DNA of 64,000 bases from Gracilaria gracilis (Eukaryota; Rhodophyta; Florideophyceae; Gracilariales; Gracilariaceae). The DNA is taken from NCBI GenBank assembly GCA_030374805.1, contig JARGSG010000208.1:1-64000 (forward strand), given 5' to 3'. Numbering within the stretch: position 1 is the first letter of the stretch; each line of letters opens with the position of its first letter. The position numbers and the translations under genes are program-made. The notes below the pieces were generated by a model, which worked only from the letters and a program-made list of their open reading frames with translations, was not told where the DNA came from and ran no database searches. Below are positions 9,992 through 20,345 of this stretch, piece by piece.

Positions 9992-11845
9992 ATGTATTAT
10001 GCCTTTTCTGAACCCTTTCCGCTTCGACATGCCGGTTTGAATCGCACCCCAGCTCACAATATTGTAAGCACAACTTCCTGCGCGTCTCGTTCACCTCGCG
10101 TCTCAACTACTTCAAAAGCGCAAGTCCCAAACAAGAAGAGAGCAAGGCCTCGAGCACCGGCTTTTCAAACACAGAAGAACGAGCCAACTGTTGCAGAACT
10201 TTCAGCCCACATATCACAAACCATCGGCTTGCATATAATCAAGTCAGACTTAGATAACCTCTATTCATTTTTCCGTTCATTTGTCAAGGTCAAGACAGTG
10301 AACCAGAATGACCATTTACCAAATCAACCGTCCACCAACTCAACACCTCCTGCAGACTCCGGTCATGAATCAAAGTCAAACATAGAAGATAACGTGCCTC
10401 AAGCTACTGCCTCTTCCGAGAATGTGCGCGACAGCTTTACTCCAAAAAGTATGCTTGGAAAAGCCGTGGCGTCAAATTATGTGGCAATGCGAGGGTCACT
10501 AGACCGCACAATGGAAAGTCTTTCTTTAGCGACGCAGTCACTCCTGCTAAGCATGATTGCTACGGCCGGGAGTACGATGTACTCAATTCTGGATGCTGGT
10601 CAGAAAGCGTTTCCTGCTCTTGATTTTTCCACAGCCAAACATGCCACCCAACAAATGATTCAACAAAGATGGAACCCTCTGAACTCATTTCAGTGGCAAG
10701 CTATGGCCATATCAGATGCACGGAAGCTGAGCGAGAGTAGACGTGAGCGTGTAGAGTATGTGAAACAGTATCTAAGAGGAAAATCAGGTGGCCCGTGGAC
10801 GCAAACTCTAACTTTTGCCTCTCGAAGTGTTAGCACTACGTTTAGTGTTTTTGAAAATGTAACTCCGGCACTAATTCAAGGAGCTTCAAGGTTTGCAAGT
10901 GCTGGATATGGGGGATTAAAGGCCATTGGTCATTGGGGAGCCACGGGAAGTAAGGCTCATGTGTCGAAGAAGCATGACCTTCACGTTCTCAGGTCCTTTC
11001 GAACTGGCGTCGCGTTTCTCGACAAATTGCCCTCGCTTTCTTCAAGTTCTGCGAAGGAAACCGTCCGCCGGAAAGGACCTTTGGTCGCGGGGAAAAACAG
11101 CTCTGTCACAAAAGAGAACAGTTCTCGGCATATGAAATTATCGTCATCTCTCATCCCGAATGGTCTGCGGAAAATGAAGCTAGGGGGTTCAGAAAAAGAT
11201 AAGGGCGAAAACAGCAGCGTTCAAAACGTTGAAGTAGCTCAGACACGAAACTCTGATGAAATGCTTGAGAAAGGGGGAGCAATTCTTGGGACAGGAATGC
11301 TCCTAATGGCGGCGAGTGGTATTTCTTTGCCTGTAGCAGTGACCTGTTCTGCGGTTGTGATTACAACGGTCGGCGTTGCTCAAGCGAAGGCCGGAGTAAG
11401 TAAGAACGATATTCATCAGGAGGCCAGAGCTGTTTTCCGTCAGAGCAGATCGGTTCGTGAGCTAGAAAAGGCGTTTCTTCCGAGACGAAGAGCACCTAGC
11501 AACAAGCTGCTCAGAAAAGACAATCTACCGGAGCTTGAAGTACCGCACTCGAAGCAAGCAGTTTCTACTCCTGCGGCTTCAACCGCTAAGATCCGACATG
11601 GCTTGCCGGGCGTTGGAACAAAGATGGAGGACACCGTTGATGTCAAGCCGACTTCAATCGGCCAGTCTGAGCCTAGTATACTATCAGCCCCAGTTCTTGG
11701 AAAGCTTCTCAACACGACAGACGATGTGGCGTATAAGATCGAAACCATATCAAGCCACCTCTTTCCTCGGCTTGAAACTGTTCTAAGTATCCAGCAGGCG
11801 ACCAGCACATGGGTATTACTCAAATCGTTTCTAAGAAAGCCGTAA
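9992..11845 (+). CDS. Unrecognised protein with a hydrophobic segment, possibly plastid-targeted
   Basis: An intronless 617-codon frame starting at a true ATG. The N-terminus MYYAFSEPFPLRHAGLNR has an early Phe and is then Ser/Arg/Thr-rich with few acidic residues to about residue 70, as in red algal plastid presequences. Residues about 68-110 contain a helical stretch (VAELSAHISQTIGLHIIKSD). A long hydrophobic Gly/Ala-rich segment at about 429-465 (GTGMLLMAASGISLPVAV) could span a membrane once or twice. The C-terminal 35 residues look helical. I do not recognise a family. Plastid targeting is inference from composition. Confidence 0.7.
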   Translation: MYYAFSEPFPLRHAGLNRTPAHNIVSTTSCASRSPRVSTTSKAQVPNKKRARPRAPAFQTQKNEPTVAELSAHISQTIGLHIIKSDLDNLYSFFRSFVKVKTVNQNDHLPNQPSTNSTPPADSGHESKSNIEDNVPQATASSENVRDSFTPKSMLGKAVASNYVAMRGSLDRTMESLSLATQSLLLSMIATAGSTMYSILDAGQKAFPALDFSTAKHATQQMIQQRWNPLNSFQWQAMAISDARKLSESRRERVEYVKQYLRGKSGGPWTQTLTFASRSVSTTFSVFENVTPALIQGASRFASAGYGGLKAIGHWGATGSKAHVSKKHDLHVLRSFRTGVAFLDKLPSLSSSSAKETVRRKGPLVAGKNSSVTKENSSRHMKLSSSLIPNGLRKMKLGGSEKDKGENSSVQNVEVAQTRNSDEMLEKGGAILGTGMLLMAASGISLPVAVTCSAVVITTVGVAQAKAGVSKNDIHQEARAVFRQSRSVRELEKAFLPRRRAPSNKLLRKDNLPELEVPHSKQAVSTPAASTAKIRHGLPGVGTKMEDTVDVKPTSIGQSEPSILSAPVLGKLLNTTDDVAYKIETISSHLFPRLETVLSIQQATSTWVLLKSFLRKP

Positions 11846-12476
11846 GCGTAGGAGGCAACGTAGTTTTGTGACATTTTGTAGATAGAAAAAATCATCCTCG
11901 AGCAGTTATGACGTTGATGTCACTAGCAAAACATCATCCGTCTCGCATCACTTCAGTCAATATAGCTGTCTAATAAAGCCTGGAAACGATAGAAAACAGC
12001 TTCAACTTTGTTACATGAGAACCTATATTGTGAGTCAATAGCATCTCAAGGCGAGCTACCGATTCCCCCTTCTGGATGTCGTAGATCAAATCTGGATAAT
12101 GCTCATGCAGTTTTACTCGAAACAAACACGACCGGGAAATATCGCTCTACAACTTGACACTATGCTGGCTCCTTGCTATGCGTGTAGATCTCAGTACGTG
12201 CCATTGTATTGTATTAGACAAATTCCCACAATCCATACAATCTCCTTGGTGTTGGCCCTGTTGTGCACGAGGGTTAACCCTCGTGGCGTAGCTGAGAGCG
12301 CGACCAAGATGCGATAATATTAAGTAAATACTCAAAGCATTCGAGCTGACGTTCTCACACATGCCTCGACACTTCCGATGCTCTTCTTGACCTTCGGAGC
12401 TGTCCAAGCATGTGTGAGTTCCGCTCGATTGTTAAAGCGGTTCTTAATATGCTCTTGAACGCGCCTCTGAACTAGA
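11846..12476. other. Intergenic between convergent genes
   Basis: No supported gene. It contains a perfect 20-bp palindrome at 12266-12285. Confidence 0.5.
12266..12285. repeat. Perfect 20-bp palindrome
   Basis: CACGAGGGTT is followed directly by its reverse complement AACCCTCGTG. It lies about 190 bp past the 3' end of the minus-strand FKBP-like gene and 420 bp past the gene ending at 11845. Confidence 0.8.
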
Positions 12477-13421
12477 TCACGCTGGAACGCACGCACACAG
12501 CCGACGAGTGTGTGCATAACGTGCTTCACATTGCGACATCTCTACACGCGGCGACACCAGACACGCCCCTCTTGCATGTCCACGCGGCGCTGAACGTACC
12601 ACAAACGCTGGCATATCTGCACCGGCCGAGCCCACTGCAGCCGTTTCGCACTGCTCGCATCCGAAAGCTTCACGAAGTCGGGGGCAGTTGTTCACCAACG
12701 CTAGAGCATGTTGAGCGCATTGCATTCCTTCGCGGCTGCACTCCAAACTGCAATCATGTCCACGCCGGGCAGGTAACGCTGTTATACTACGTGCAAGTGA
12801 GTCTAATTCTTCTTCGCGCTCGTTTTCTGTGAGCTTGCCAATCTTCTCGACCAAGAGTAGTGTGTCTGTTTTTGCCATGCGCACGCGAACTGCTTCGCCG
12901 GCGCAGAGACCTGTTAATGCCGAGTCCAGTTTTCGCGGTATCTGACTGCTTCCTGCAACGACATTCACACTACTCGGTGAAGAATCAATGATTCTGTCGT
13001 CCTTCCACATCGCATATCGAACTTGGACTGCATCACCGTGTGCAACCGCTTTGCGAAAAGTGCCACCACATCCCGAGACAGATCTTATTACATCGTGGCG
13101 CAATCTTCTGCCGGCTCCCCGCCAAGGATTATCTTGCGAAATGGGTAGAGATTGTAACCTGCTTATATTAAGTGCGTGCAACTCAGCTTGTGACAATTCA
13201 TTCCCGAGCGCTGCATCGCTTCCAATTTGAAACCGATTGTAGACTATTCCTGTGGCAGCCATAATCACCAGAAGCAAAGTTACTTGTGATATACGGTGTG
13301 ACGTTGACGTGCGTCGATTGCTCGGGCTTTGAGAGTGTCGCTCGTCTCCTTCAGGTGAACTAACTATGTTCCAGGAAGGAAACATAATGCGCTCTTGTGA
13401 CGCCGCTAATCTTCTCGTCAT
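12477..13421 (-). CDS. Type II membrane protein with FKBP-like and Cys-rich domains
   Basis: A 314-residue intronless protein. A single hydrophobic segment at about 47-62 after a basic, Ser-rich N-terminus suggests a signal anchor, with the rest in the secretory lumen. Residues about 128-195 resemble the FKBP peptidyl-prolyl isomerase fold (GDAVQVRYAMWKDDRIIDSS, then LDSALTGLCAGEAVRVRM), but the end of the domain is shortened, so activity is doubtful. Residues 224-311 form a second domain with ten cysteines (224, 228, 235, 246, 255, 258, 287, 298, 309, 311) and a TRRLCAC ending, which I cannot assign to a family. A role in folding secreted proteins is inference. Start: ATG at 13421; a second in-frame Met follows at codon 13. 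Confidence 0.75.
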   Translation of the reverse strand: MTRRLAASQERIMFPSWNIVSSPEGDERHSQSPSNRRTSTSHRISQVTLLLVIMAATGIVYNRFQIGSDAALGNELSQAELHALNISRLQSLPISQDNPWRGAGRRLRHDVIRSVSGCGGTFRKAVAHGDAVQVRYAMWKDDRIIDSSPSSVNVVAGSSQIPRKLDSALTGLCAGEAVRVRMAKTDTLLLVEKIGKLTENEREEELDSLARSITALPARRGHDCSLECSREGMQCAQHALALVNNCPRLREAFGCEQCETAAVGSAGADMPAFVVRSAPRGHARGACLVSPRVEMSQCEARYAHTRRLCACVPA

Positions 13422-14246
13422 TTTTGTTGCTTCGGCGTTGAGTGTGCTAACCTTCCACCATCACAGAGTTTGAGCACGAGAACTCGGTGACAGGCCCAAT
13501 TTTCAGCCTTGAGGTTTGCACTCCAATACGCGCTTCGGAACAGCTACAGGTATCGAACGAACGAACGACAGGTATCCGGTAGCGGGGGGGTCGACTTGTC
13601 ACTAGGGACAAGCCACAATTTACCACGTTCTTGAGAAAGATCGCGCTTCTGCCAAGGCGTGGAAATGGGGCTAGAACTTTAATTGGGCCTTGATCGAAAT
13701 GTTGGGCAGGAGACTCGGAATTTAGGCATTTATACTGTACCTTCGTAGAAAGTGATTCCATGTGCCTACACAGGATAAACAGGGGCTTATAGGGCCGTTC
13801 TAGAAACGTTGCCCTACGCGTAAGGATTGAAAGGAATCCCTGTGCCTAACCATTTCCCTTGTGTTTGTGGTAGAGTTGTCTCGAACCCTGGTAGGGCGAT
13901 GATCCACAATGTGTGGCTCATAAGCATATATCTTGTCAGAAGCAACAGACTGCAAGTGCTCAAGAAGACATAGCATACTGCGAATATGGCAACCATGTGT
14001 GATGTTGGCTATATCGCTCTGGCAATGACTTGTTAAGTCATCTATTTTAGGGTAAGGACAGTCGCGAGTATCTCCATACTCGCCCTACATCGTATGAGAG
14101 AAGTCAAGTTTCTGTGGGCAATCTTCTCTTCTACATAGCTGAACAAACTTCGCTCTATCTTGTGGAGTTTGGTTAGATTTCCAAGGAACATGTCTTTGTC
14201 TAAACAGGAACTTGTTCCGTAGTCGCGAGTGTTCCTCCGAGACCAT

Positions 14247-14265
14247 CGGCGTGTAATACACGCCG
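14247..14265. repeat. Near-perfect palindrome, 9-bp arms
   Basis: CGGCGTGTA, one base, then TACACGCCG. It lies in gene-free DNA, more than 800 bp from the nearest called gene. Confidence 0.8.
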
Positions 14266-14464
14266 TGTATCATATTCCCCTACTTTATGAGACTTTTGTT
14301 GGAAGTAAAGGTAGTAAGGGATTCCTCAATGCCTTAACTTTTGATGTAAATCGCCCAGCAGCTAGCTGTCTGAGCTTGGAAACAACTCTGTGTCATGAGA
14401 CTATTGCACAAAATACCCTTGTAGACCTTAGGCCAATGCAGTTTAGCTACAAATAACTAATCTC

Positions 14465-14483
14465 GCGAGAGTGGAACTCTCGC
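14465..14483. repeat. Inverted repeat, 8-bp arms
   Basis: GCGAGAGT, GGA, then ACTCTCGC. It is 200 bp from the palindrome at 14247 and in the same gene-free stretch. Confidence 0.75.
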
Positions 14484-16412
14484 TGCATTGCTTTGATGCT
14501 GTACAGTAGTTCACATTGTGCACCCTGAGAGCTCCCAGTTAGAGTTAGATAGCGTGAGTGTGTTCCATTTACAAAGAAGCGCATGTCTCCTTCACCTTGA
14601 CGGCCTCCTCGCCCCACCCCCCAGTTACAATCCACTGCGGTTGTGTCTTATCGTCTTGTCCACAAATTGTCCATAAACCATTGATTTCTGTTCACAATTA
14701 TCGGAAATTGTTGGGTGGGGACGAGGAAGAATGCCGAGTCAAAAACACGGTCAGCACTAGAATGGGCTCTGTGTGACGAACCAGCCAAAATTTTGCCGTT
14801 TCGTGGTGTAGGTCAATAGACTCGTCTAGACCATAATAAAGAAGAAGAGCAACAGTAGCTCTGCGTCGTGTGACTCATTTTGCTTTGATGCGTTGTTCAC
14901 ACACTGTCAAATGATTACAACTTCTCAGAAGGGCGGTTCTAATCGTGGAACCATCAGCAAAACACTCGTGTTCGTGAATTCAGGTATGTCTGGCTCCATC
15001 TTCAGAATGCGGAATCGATCGTGAGACCCTTTTCAGACTACCATAGTGAGTTCGCTCACGCCATCCCAGTGGGTGGGACAAATACGAAAAGTTTTCTTCG
15101 TTCTTGGCCTTCTTGTGAGGATCTGCCATGGGAAATTTGGCCGCTTTCCGGGTTCATTTATTCCACCCGTAGTGGTCACCAACGTATGAGGGGCACAGAA
15201 TTTGAGCTGAGCTAAACTAGATACTCAACCCCCACCTGACGTGGAAAACAGGCCTTTTTGTTGGATGCGAGAGGTTCCTTGAGTTTCCCGTAGAGACTGT
15301 TACACGGTCCTTAGTAAGACCCATGCGATTCAAGGAATTAACAGAACTTGTTTTATAAATGAGAAGACGAAGAAGAAGAAATAGAGACCCCCACGTTGTA
15401 AATATGCCAGTGTGGATTTAATGGAGTGAAAGAGAAAGAGAGAACACGAGCAAGAAAGAAGCTACAATTCTCCCCATTTAAGCGAGTCAAACAACTACGT
15501 TTCGGAGCGATCAAAGTCCGGATTCTTGTCGGGCACAATTTTCTTGTACTCCAGTAGTCGAAATGTAGTTTTAAAGAACGAGACGAAGTCCTCTTTCCTC
15601 TTGGATCACACATTTTTGGATGGAGATTGGTATGCACTTTCAGACTGAACGGGCCAGGCCGTTCTTGAGTTTGAACAAAAATTTTGCGATGACCAAAGCG
15701 AGCGACATCAACTTGGGAATGTCAGGCTTTACTCGTAAATGAGATTATAAGAAAATTGCCTGACAGAGTGTTTGCCTACCTTGTGAGAGAAGCTTCTTTG
15801 GACAGAATCGCTGCACTCTACGTCCTGGTTAGCTATTGTATCCTTGTACCAATAAAGAAGAAAGAGAAAGAGAGAGAGAGGGAACAAGTTAGCAAAGGCC
15901 GCTGATAGCTTCCTTTTTGTGCGCAAACCTAAACACTAATCTTTCTGAAAGATAGCGAGCGAAACAGCTCGGGCTGAGATCGAGACAAAACTAAACAGTC
16001 TCCGCCAACAATACATGCATATGTGGAGACTTTAGTCACTTAACCCCCCTTTGCCTTTCGGAAGAGGAAATTTTGAACCATATTGAAGAAGAGGAAGGCA
16101 CAGCCTTATGTATGCAAGATCCTCAAGCATACCTCAGCATTTCAATTTGCTAAGTGGATATTGTTGTCATAACAAGTTTTGTCAGCATGTACAGTTGACT
16201 GTCGAGAAAGCTGGACTAATGGACACCAACGGGTTGCACATTCCCTTCACAATTCACAGAGCTTCTCCTGTCTCACTAGTCCCTAGGCTGTCAAGTTTTT
16301 CGTTGATCACTGTTTCTTACTGTTCTTCTTCTTCTTCTTAATGGTGAACGGGATACGCCTATTTATCTTAGTTTCTTACTGTTATTTTCTCTTTCTGAGA
16401 AGTTTTGAAACC

Positions 16413-16727
16413 ATGAAACCATATACTGTTTTCCTCTTCACTTCATTCGTTTCCACAGTCATGATGTCTCAGGCTGCCCAACAACCTTTGGAAAACTATT
16501 CTACGTACATTGCGTCTGTGCACGAGAACTATGATGTTCATCAGGTTGCAAGACAGATAAACCACCGTGGTTCGGATGCTTTTAGTGACTGGTCTGGTAA
16601 TGTGGAGAGAGCACATCATCATCTGCAAGTGCTTATAGTCAAGGGAGAAAGCCACACATGCGGTATTATCAAAGCCTTAGCAGGAGTGAAATCATGTGAA
16701 GAGGACTCTGAAGTTTTTGGGATCTAG
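16413..16727 (+). CDS. Small secreted I9-like protein, copy 1
   Basis: A 104-residue protein starting at the ATG at 16413; the frame runs 24 codons further upstream but then has a worse N-terminus. Residues 1-21 (MKPYTVFLFTSFVSTVMMSQ) are a signal peptide. The mature part is one small domain. It opens STYIASVHENYDVHQVARQI and closes GVKSCEEDSEVFGI. This pattern matches the fold of subtilisin propeptides and proteinase-B inhibitors (Pfam I9), where an opening beta strand YIV and an ending VxxVExDxEVxAL are typical. No protease follows it, so it would be a standalone inhibitor or chaperone. A paralogue lies at 46073. Two cysteines (in HTCG and KSCE) match the paralogue. Function is inference from fold resemblance. 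Confidence 0.7.
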   Translation: MKPYTVFLFTSFVSTVMMSQAAQQPLENYSTYIASVHENYDVHQVARQINHRGSDAFSDWSGNVERAHHHLQVLIVKGESHTCGIIKALAGVKSCEEDSEVFGI

Positions 16728-16982
16728 GATTTTGGGCAAAGTCAAGTATTCCATGAATTCAACTGCGTTTATAATCACAGAGCTGAACGAGACCCTTGAG
16801 ACCCTATCCTCTGGGACCACAGCATTGTCGTCTTCTTACGCAATTACAAGGCAGTTCTTTTCTCAATCTCTCCTGTTTGGTTTTATGAATGTTGCATGTG
16901 ATCGTCTTCTATAATGTACAATGGAACATGAAGGAATGTTCCCGTCTGGGTTTACCTCCCACTCAAAAGCATTACAAATAGG

Positions 16983-17715
16983 TCATGAGCGCTTGCCTTC
17001 AACATCCATGGGAACTTTAGTTGTTGTTCTTCTCCGACCAGTTCTTTCTTTGCTCAGTTCTCGTTTGTCTAGTTCATTCACAAGGTCATCAAAGGACTTA
17101 CCCTTATTGCTAGCTCTCCATACTAGCTCAGTACCCACTGCGGCAAAAGTTAAAGTGACTCCAAATATCAAAACTGCCACACCAGCTCCGGTGCGTTCCA
17201 AAAGCCGAAGACGTCGTTGGAACGACCTGAGCCCTTCATTATCAGTGTTTCGTCGAAACCACTCATTTGCTTGATATCCAGTTTCGTAGCTGCCCTTAAA
17301 TCCCGTCCTTCCGGCCCCATCACGCCTGAATCCGTAAAACTGGTCACCATTCGGCTTTTGTCTCCTGGTGCCAGAATACCGGTAACGTACGTATTCTGAA
17401 TTACTTTGATAAGTTGTGTATGGGTTCTCTGAACGTGCGGACTTTTTCATTTGTTTGAGATGTTCAAATGCTTCTTTGGCTTCCTGAAACTTTCTACTGG
17501 ATATTTCGCATCCTTTATTCAAGTCTGGATGATATCTGTCTGAATTTGTTAGTAACCATCAGAGTTAATGCCGTTGCTTTTCGCGAATAACACATGAAGC
17601 ACGTGGTTGATACATACTTGAGCGCCATTCTGCGATAGGCATCCCGTATCTGTTCTGCGGAAGCCGTCCTCTTGACACCAAGAGCGTTCCACGGACATTT
17701 TGAGAAGCTTTGCAT
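16983..17715 (-). CDS. J-domain protein with a C-terminal membrane segment (2 exons)
   Basis: Exons 17618-17715 and 16983-17535, with an 82-bp intron (donor GTATGT, acceptor CAG). The join restores MALKYHPDLNKG, giving the HPD motif at residues 35-37 that stimulates Hsp70 ATPase. The protein has 216 residues: J domain about 6-62, a Tyr/Arg/Ser-rich linker, a membrane segment at about 149-172 (AGVAVLIFGVTLTFAAVG) and a charged tail. There is no Gly/Phe or zinc-finger region, so it is a type III (class C) J protein. Its membrane is not clear; mitochondrion and ER are both possible. The 3' end lies 255 bp from the I9-like gene. Confidence 0.85.
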
Positions 17716-18489
17716 CTTTTCTTGAAGTTTTGATACGGGCTTGAGCTAAGTATTGTTGCAAGTCGTTTCGATGATTAACGCTCTTACCACTAACGTATTC
17801 TCTCATTCAACAGTTTCAATGGAAGCTTCTGTTTGTAGTCCTTCACGAGAGCCTTTCGACTACATGAAACCATAGATACGCAGCATGGGGCGCATCAAAA
17901 GTCGGTCTCGTTTCCAACGGTCAGTAGCTTGTCCGAGTGTGAAGCGGAAACCAGTGTGAAGATATCTTGGGAATAGGCAGTTGAAAGTGGGACGTGGATG
18001 AGCAGGGATGGCCCACATGCCCAAAAATATGCTCAAAAGGAGTTTTTACCAGAAATCGACCTGGGTGTCCTGCCCGATACAAGATCAGGCGAGCAAACAT
18101 CACGAAGCCCTTCTCACCGACCTCAACAAGGTTCTATATTACAATTCTGCAGTATCTACAGGCTGCTGCCGTGAACCGAAGCGCTTCTTGGGCGCCCGAA
18201 ACGGCCTGGCGTGAGTTCCCTCTCCGGCATCGACAGCGTGCAAAGCAACTGCCCTTGCAAGCTTGCCAAAGGGTCTGATAAAGCATTCGTTTCAAATCTA
18301 ATCAATGTGTGTGTCTGATGTGATATTTAACATATAACCTTCACGCTCTCCTAAAGTTTTGGCCTTCATGGACAGGGGCCGCTCGACCAGCCCTATCGTT
18401 CATGATCCGGTTCTTGTTCTATATCTTTAGGAGAAGAAAAGATCTGATACAAGGATCATTGTGGAAAAGAACTAGAGCGCCCTTGTGAA
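17716..18489. other. Divergent intergenic region
   Basis: No supported gene between the J-protein start and the snapin-like start. Plus-strand ORFs at 17994-18278 have no recognisable content. Confidence 0.5.
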
Positions 18490-18915
18490 ATGGCTGAAAC
18501 TGAAAATACAGCGTTGCAGAAATCCGTTCTCCAACTCATTCGATCCGCTTCGGAATCAGTCGCGGAACACACACAAGCGTCTATTAACAAACTCAAAGGC
18601 TCACAGTCATCGTTGGAGACTGAACTGCTTAGCCTGGACAATGAAATGCAACGGATAACAAATATATTGGAAACGGTCACGTTAGATCCGCATACGAGTG
18701 AACTGATGGAACAGACTCGGCAGTGTTTGAGAAGGACGAAAACAAAACTGACTACTATTCGAGGACGTCTCGGTCGACTGAAAACATATGAAGAATGTGA
18801 TAGATTGGAGCTTAACAACCATGCTAATAGTTCGAACGGCGAGACACCGGTACTGGATACTCCATATTGGCAGGACACTCCTCCACAACACCCCCATGGT
18901 TCCACAAATGAATAG
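18490..18915 (+). CDS. SNAPIN: Snapin-like coiled-coil protein (BLOC-1/BORC subunit)
   Basis: A 141-residue protein with a true ATG. Residues about 8-110 are heptad-rich and lack Pro and Gly runs. The stretch LDPHTSELMEQTRQCLRRTK followed by LTTIRGRLGRLK lines up with the snapin signature LDPYVKKLLNARRRVVLVNN...RLRRLN. Snapin is a shared subunit of BLOC-1 and BORC, which act in lysosome and endosome biogenesis and positioning. The last 30 residues are Pro/Thr-rich and not family-like. The call rests on remembered family features, not on a search. Confidence 0.55.
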   Translation: MAETENTALQKSVLQLIRSASESVAEHTQASINKLKGSQSSLETELLSLDNEMQRITNILETVTLDPHTSELMEQTRQCLRRTKTKLTTIRGRLGRLKTYEECDRLELNNHANSSNGETPVLDTPYWQDTPPQHPHGSTNE

Positions 18916-19348
18916 AATTGTCGTAATTGGAAATGCAGGAAAAGGTTATCCATGCTCCTTGCTTGCCCCCTAGCTTGACCCTCTAACACTCAATTATGCG
19001 CCATAGAGTCGCTTTTGCGTTGCATATTTGCAGATGTCATCGCGTGCCATTTGGCGTTCATGTACAGTATTCTGTCTTTGGCTTGGTCCCAAACACAAGG
19101 GTTATATATAGAGAGGGAATTGGGTAGGGTTTCATGAATGCCATCATTCCGATCAAATGATGTCGAGAGGAAACCTGTCGCCTCCATTGCCCATGAATGT
19201 TGCTTGAAAGTCTTCCTGGACTTGAGCTTGCAACTGAACTTTTTCGAACGTGAACTATGTAATGTTAGTCACAGTTATCTTCACGTGTTCTAAGTGTCCA
19301 AACCACCCCATGAATCCAACTGCTGAAATCCACTGAAACTCAGCGTCG

Positions 19349-19594
19349 ATGCTAGGAAGGGATTGGTCACGGTCTTTGAGCACATCTGACGAAGATATTA
19401 GATATAGAGCCCAGGCTCGCTACTCGACCAAGAAAGATGCCGAATATGTGGTCTTGCGCTGCCCGCTAACGAACCCTTCAAGGCGAGAAGAATTACCAGG
19501 TAAGGCAGAACGACGTCATAAGTCAGTAAGAGAGATGATTAGACAGTGGTCACAGAAGTGTTTGGCCTTCCTGAGGAAAGAAAGCTTTGTATGA
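19349..19594 (+). pseudogene. Reverse-transcriptase C-terminal relic, copy A
   Basis: An open stretch whose middle reads DAEYVVLRCPLTNPSRREEL and whose end reads QKCLAFLRKESFV. The E-[YH]-x-V-L-R-C-P-x2-N-x-S-R pattern is typical of the zinc-knuckle tail of LINE-type reverse transcriptases. It starts within other sequence and has no upstream reverse-transcriptase domain, so I read it as a fragment. Confidence 0.45.
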
Positions 19595-20171
19595 ACAAAG
19601 ATTTCCTTTAAATCTAGGAATAGAAGAATTAAAGTCCGCAAAGAGAGAGAGAGAGAGAAAGAAAGAAATCCCAGGCTCTCATCATCAATTGCACCCAGAA
19701 AATGGACCTGCTGCGACCAGAAGACGAGCGATAGATCCTCCCTAGGTCGCCTCGTCGCGTCTTATATATGTCTGTGGCGCTTTGTTATTTACGTGAATAC
19801 TGCAAGGTTACAAACACGTTTTACGAAGTGCGCACTTCGCAAAACTTAAGTGCAAGAAAAATATATATCAATCGATAGAGACGAAGGAGTTATAATAGCC
19901 GGACGGCTTCCTAAGTTGCCCTGAAATTCCGATGGAGCACATAGATTGCATATGTGACAATCAGGAACTCTTCATCGCCATGGATCCATCCGATTGTGAT
20001 ACGGAGGTGGAGGAGGAACTGAATTGCTTGGCCACAAGCCTTGCTTGTGTCAAAAGAGATCTGCAAATGCTTGTGGATTCTGGTCTAACTATGACATAAC
20101 TATGAAGTGTCTGTACCATCCGTTCCGATTGATTCCTACTTCATCTCTGTGAAACCATCTTGGTGAACAAT

Positions 20172-20345
20172 CTGCGGTGAGGTTTTTCCGGGGCGTTTAA
20201 ACGATGGTGAACACTACGTTCTAAGATGCCCAAAAAGAAATTTATCTAGATAGAAGGCTATGGTTTCACCTCGTGAGGGAAGAGGTTTAGTAGTTGCTGA
20301 TGTTGTTAAGAGATGGCCTGAGCAGATATTGGCCTTTCCATTGAG
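20172..20345 (+). pseudogene. Reverse-transcriptase C-terminal relic, copy B
   Basis: The frame CGEVFPGRLNDGEHYVLRCP continues after an in-frame TAG as KAMVSPREGRG...VVKRWPEQILAFPLRKRF. It aligns with copy A over about 50 residues (D-x-E-x2-VLRCP-x2-N-x-SR, then W-x4-LAF). The order Cys, His, Cys is the knuckle expected at the end of non-LTR reverse transcriptases. The stop codon and missing upstream part show it is inactive. Confidence 0.45.

Larger units (their letters stand above)
13422..16412. other. Gene-poor stretch
   Basis: Three kilobases without a supported gene. It holds two near-perfect inverted repeats (14247-14265, 14465-14483) and several purine-rich or pyrimidine-rich runs (about 15365-15385, 15843-15883 and 16321-16340). 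A minus-strand ATG frame at 13447-13761 has no recognisable features and I do not call it. Confidence 0.5.

Noticed and set aside
13447-13761. 104-codon minus-strand ATG frame upstream of the FKBP-like gene
   Set aside because: No domain, signal peptide or splice signals linking it to the neighbour; the composition does not stand out.
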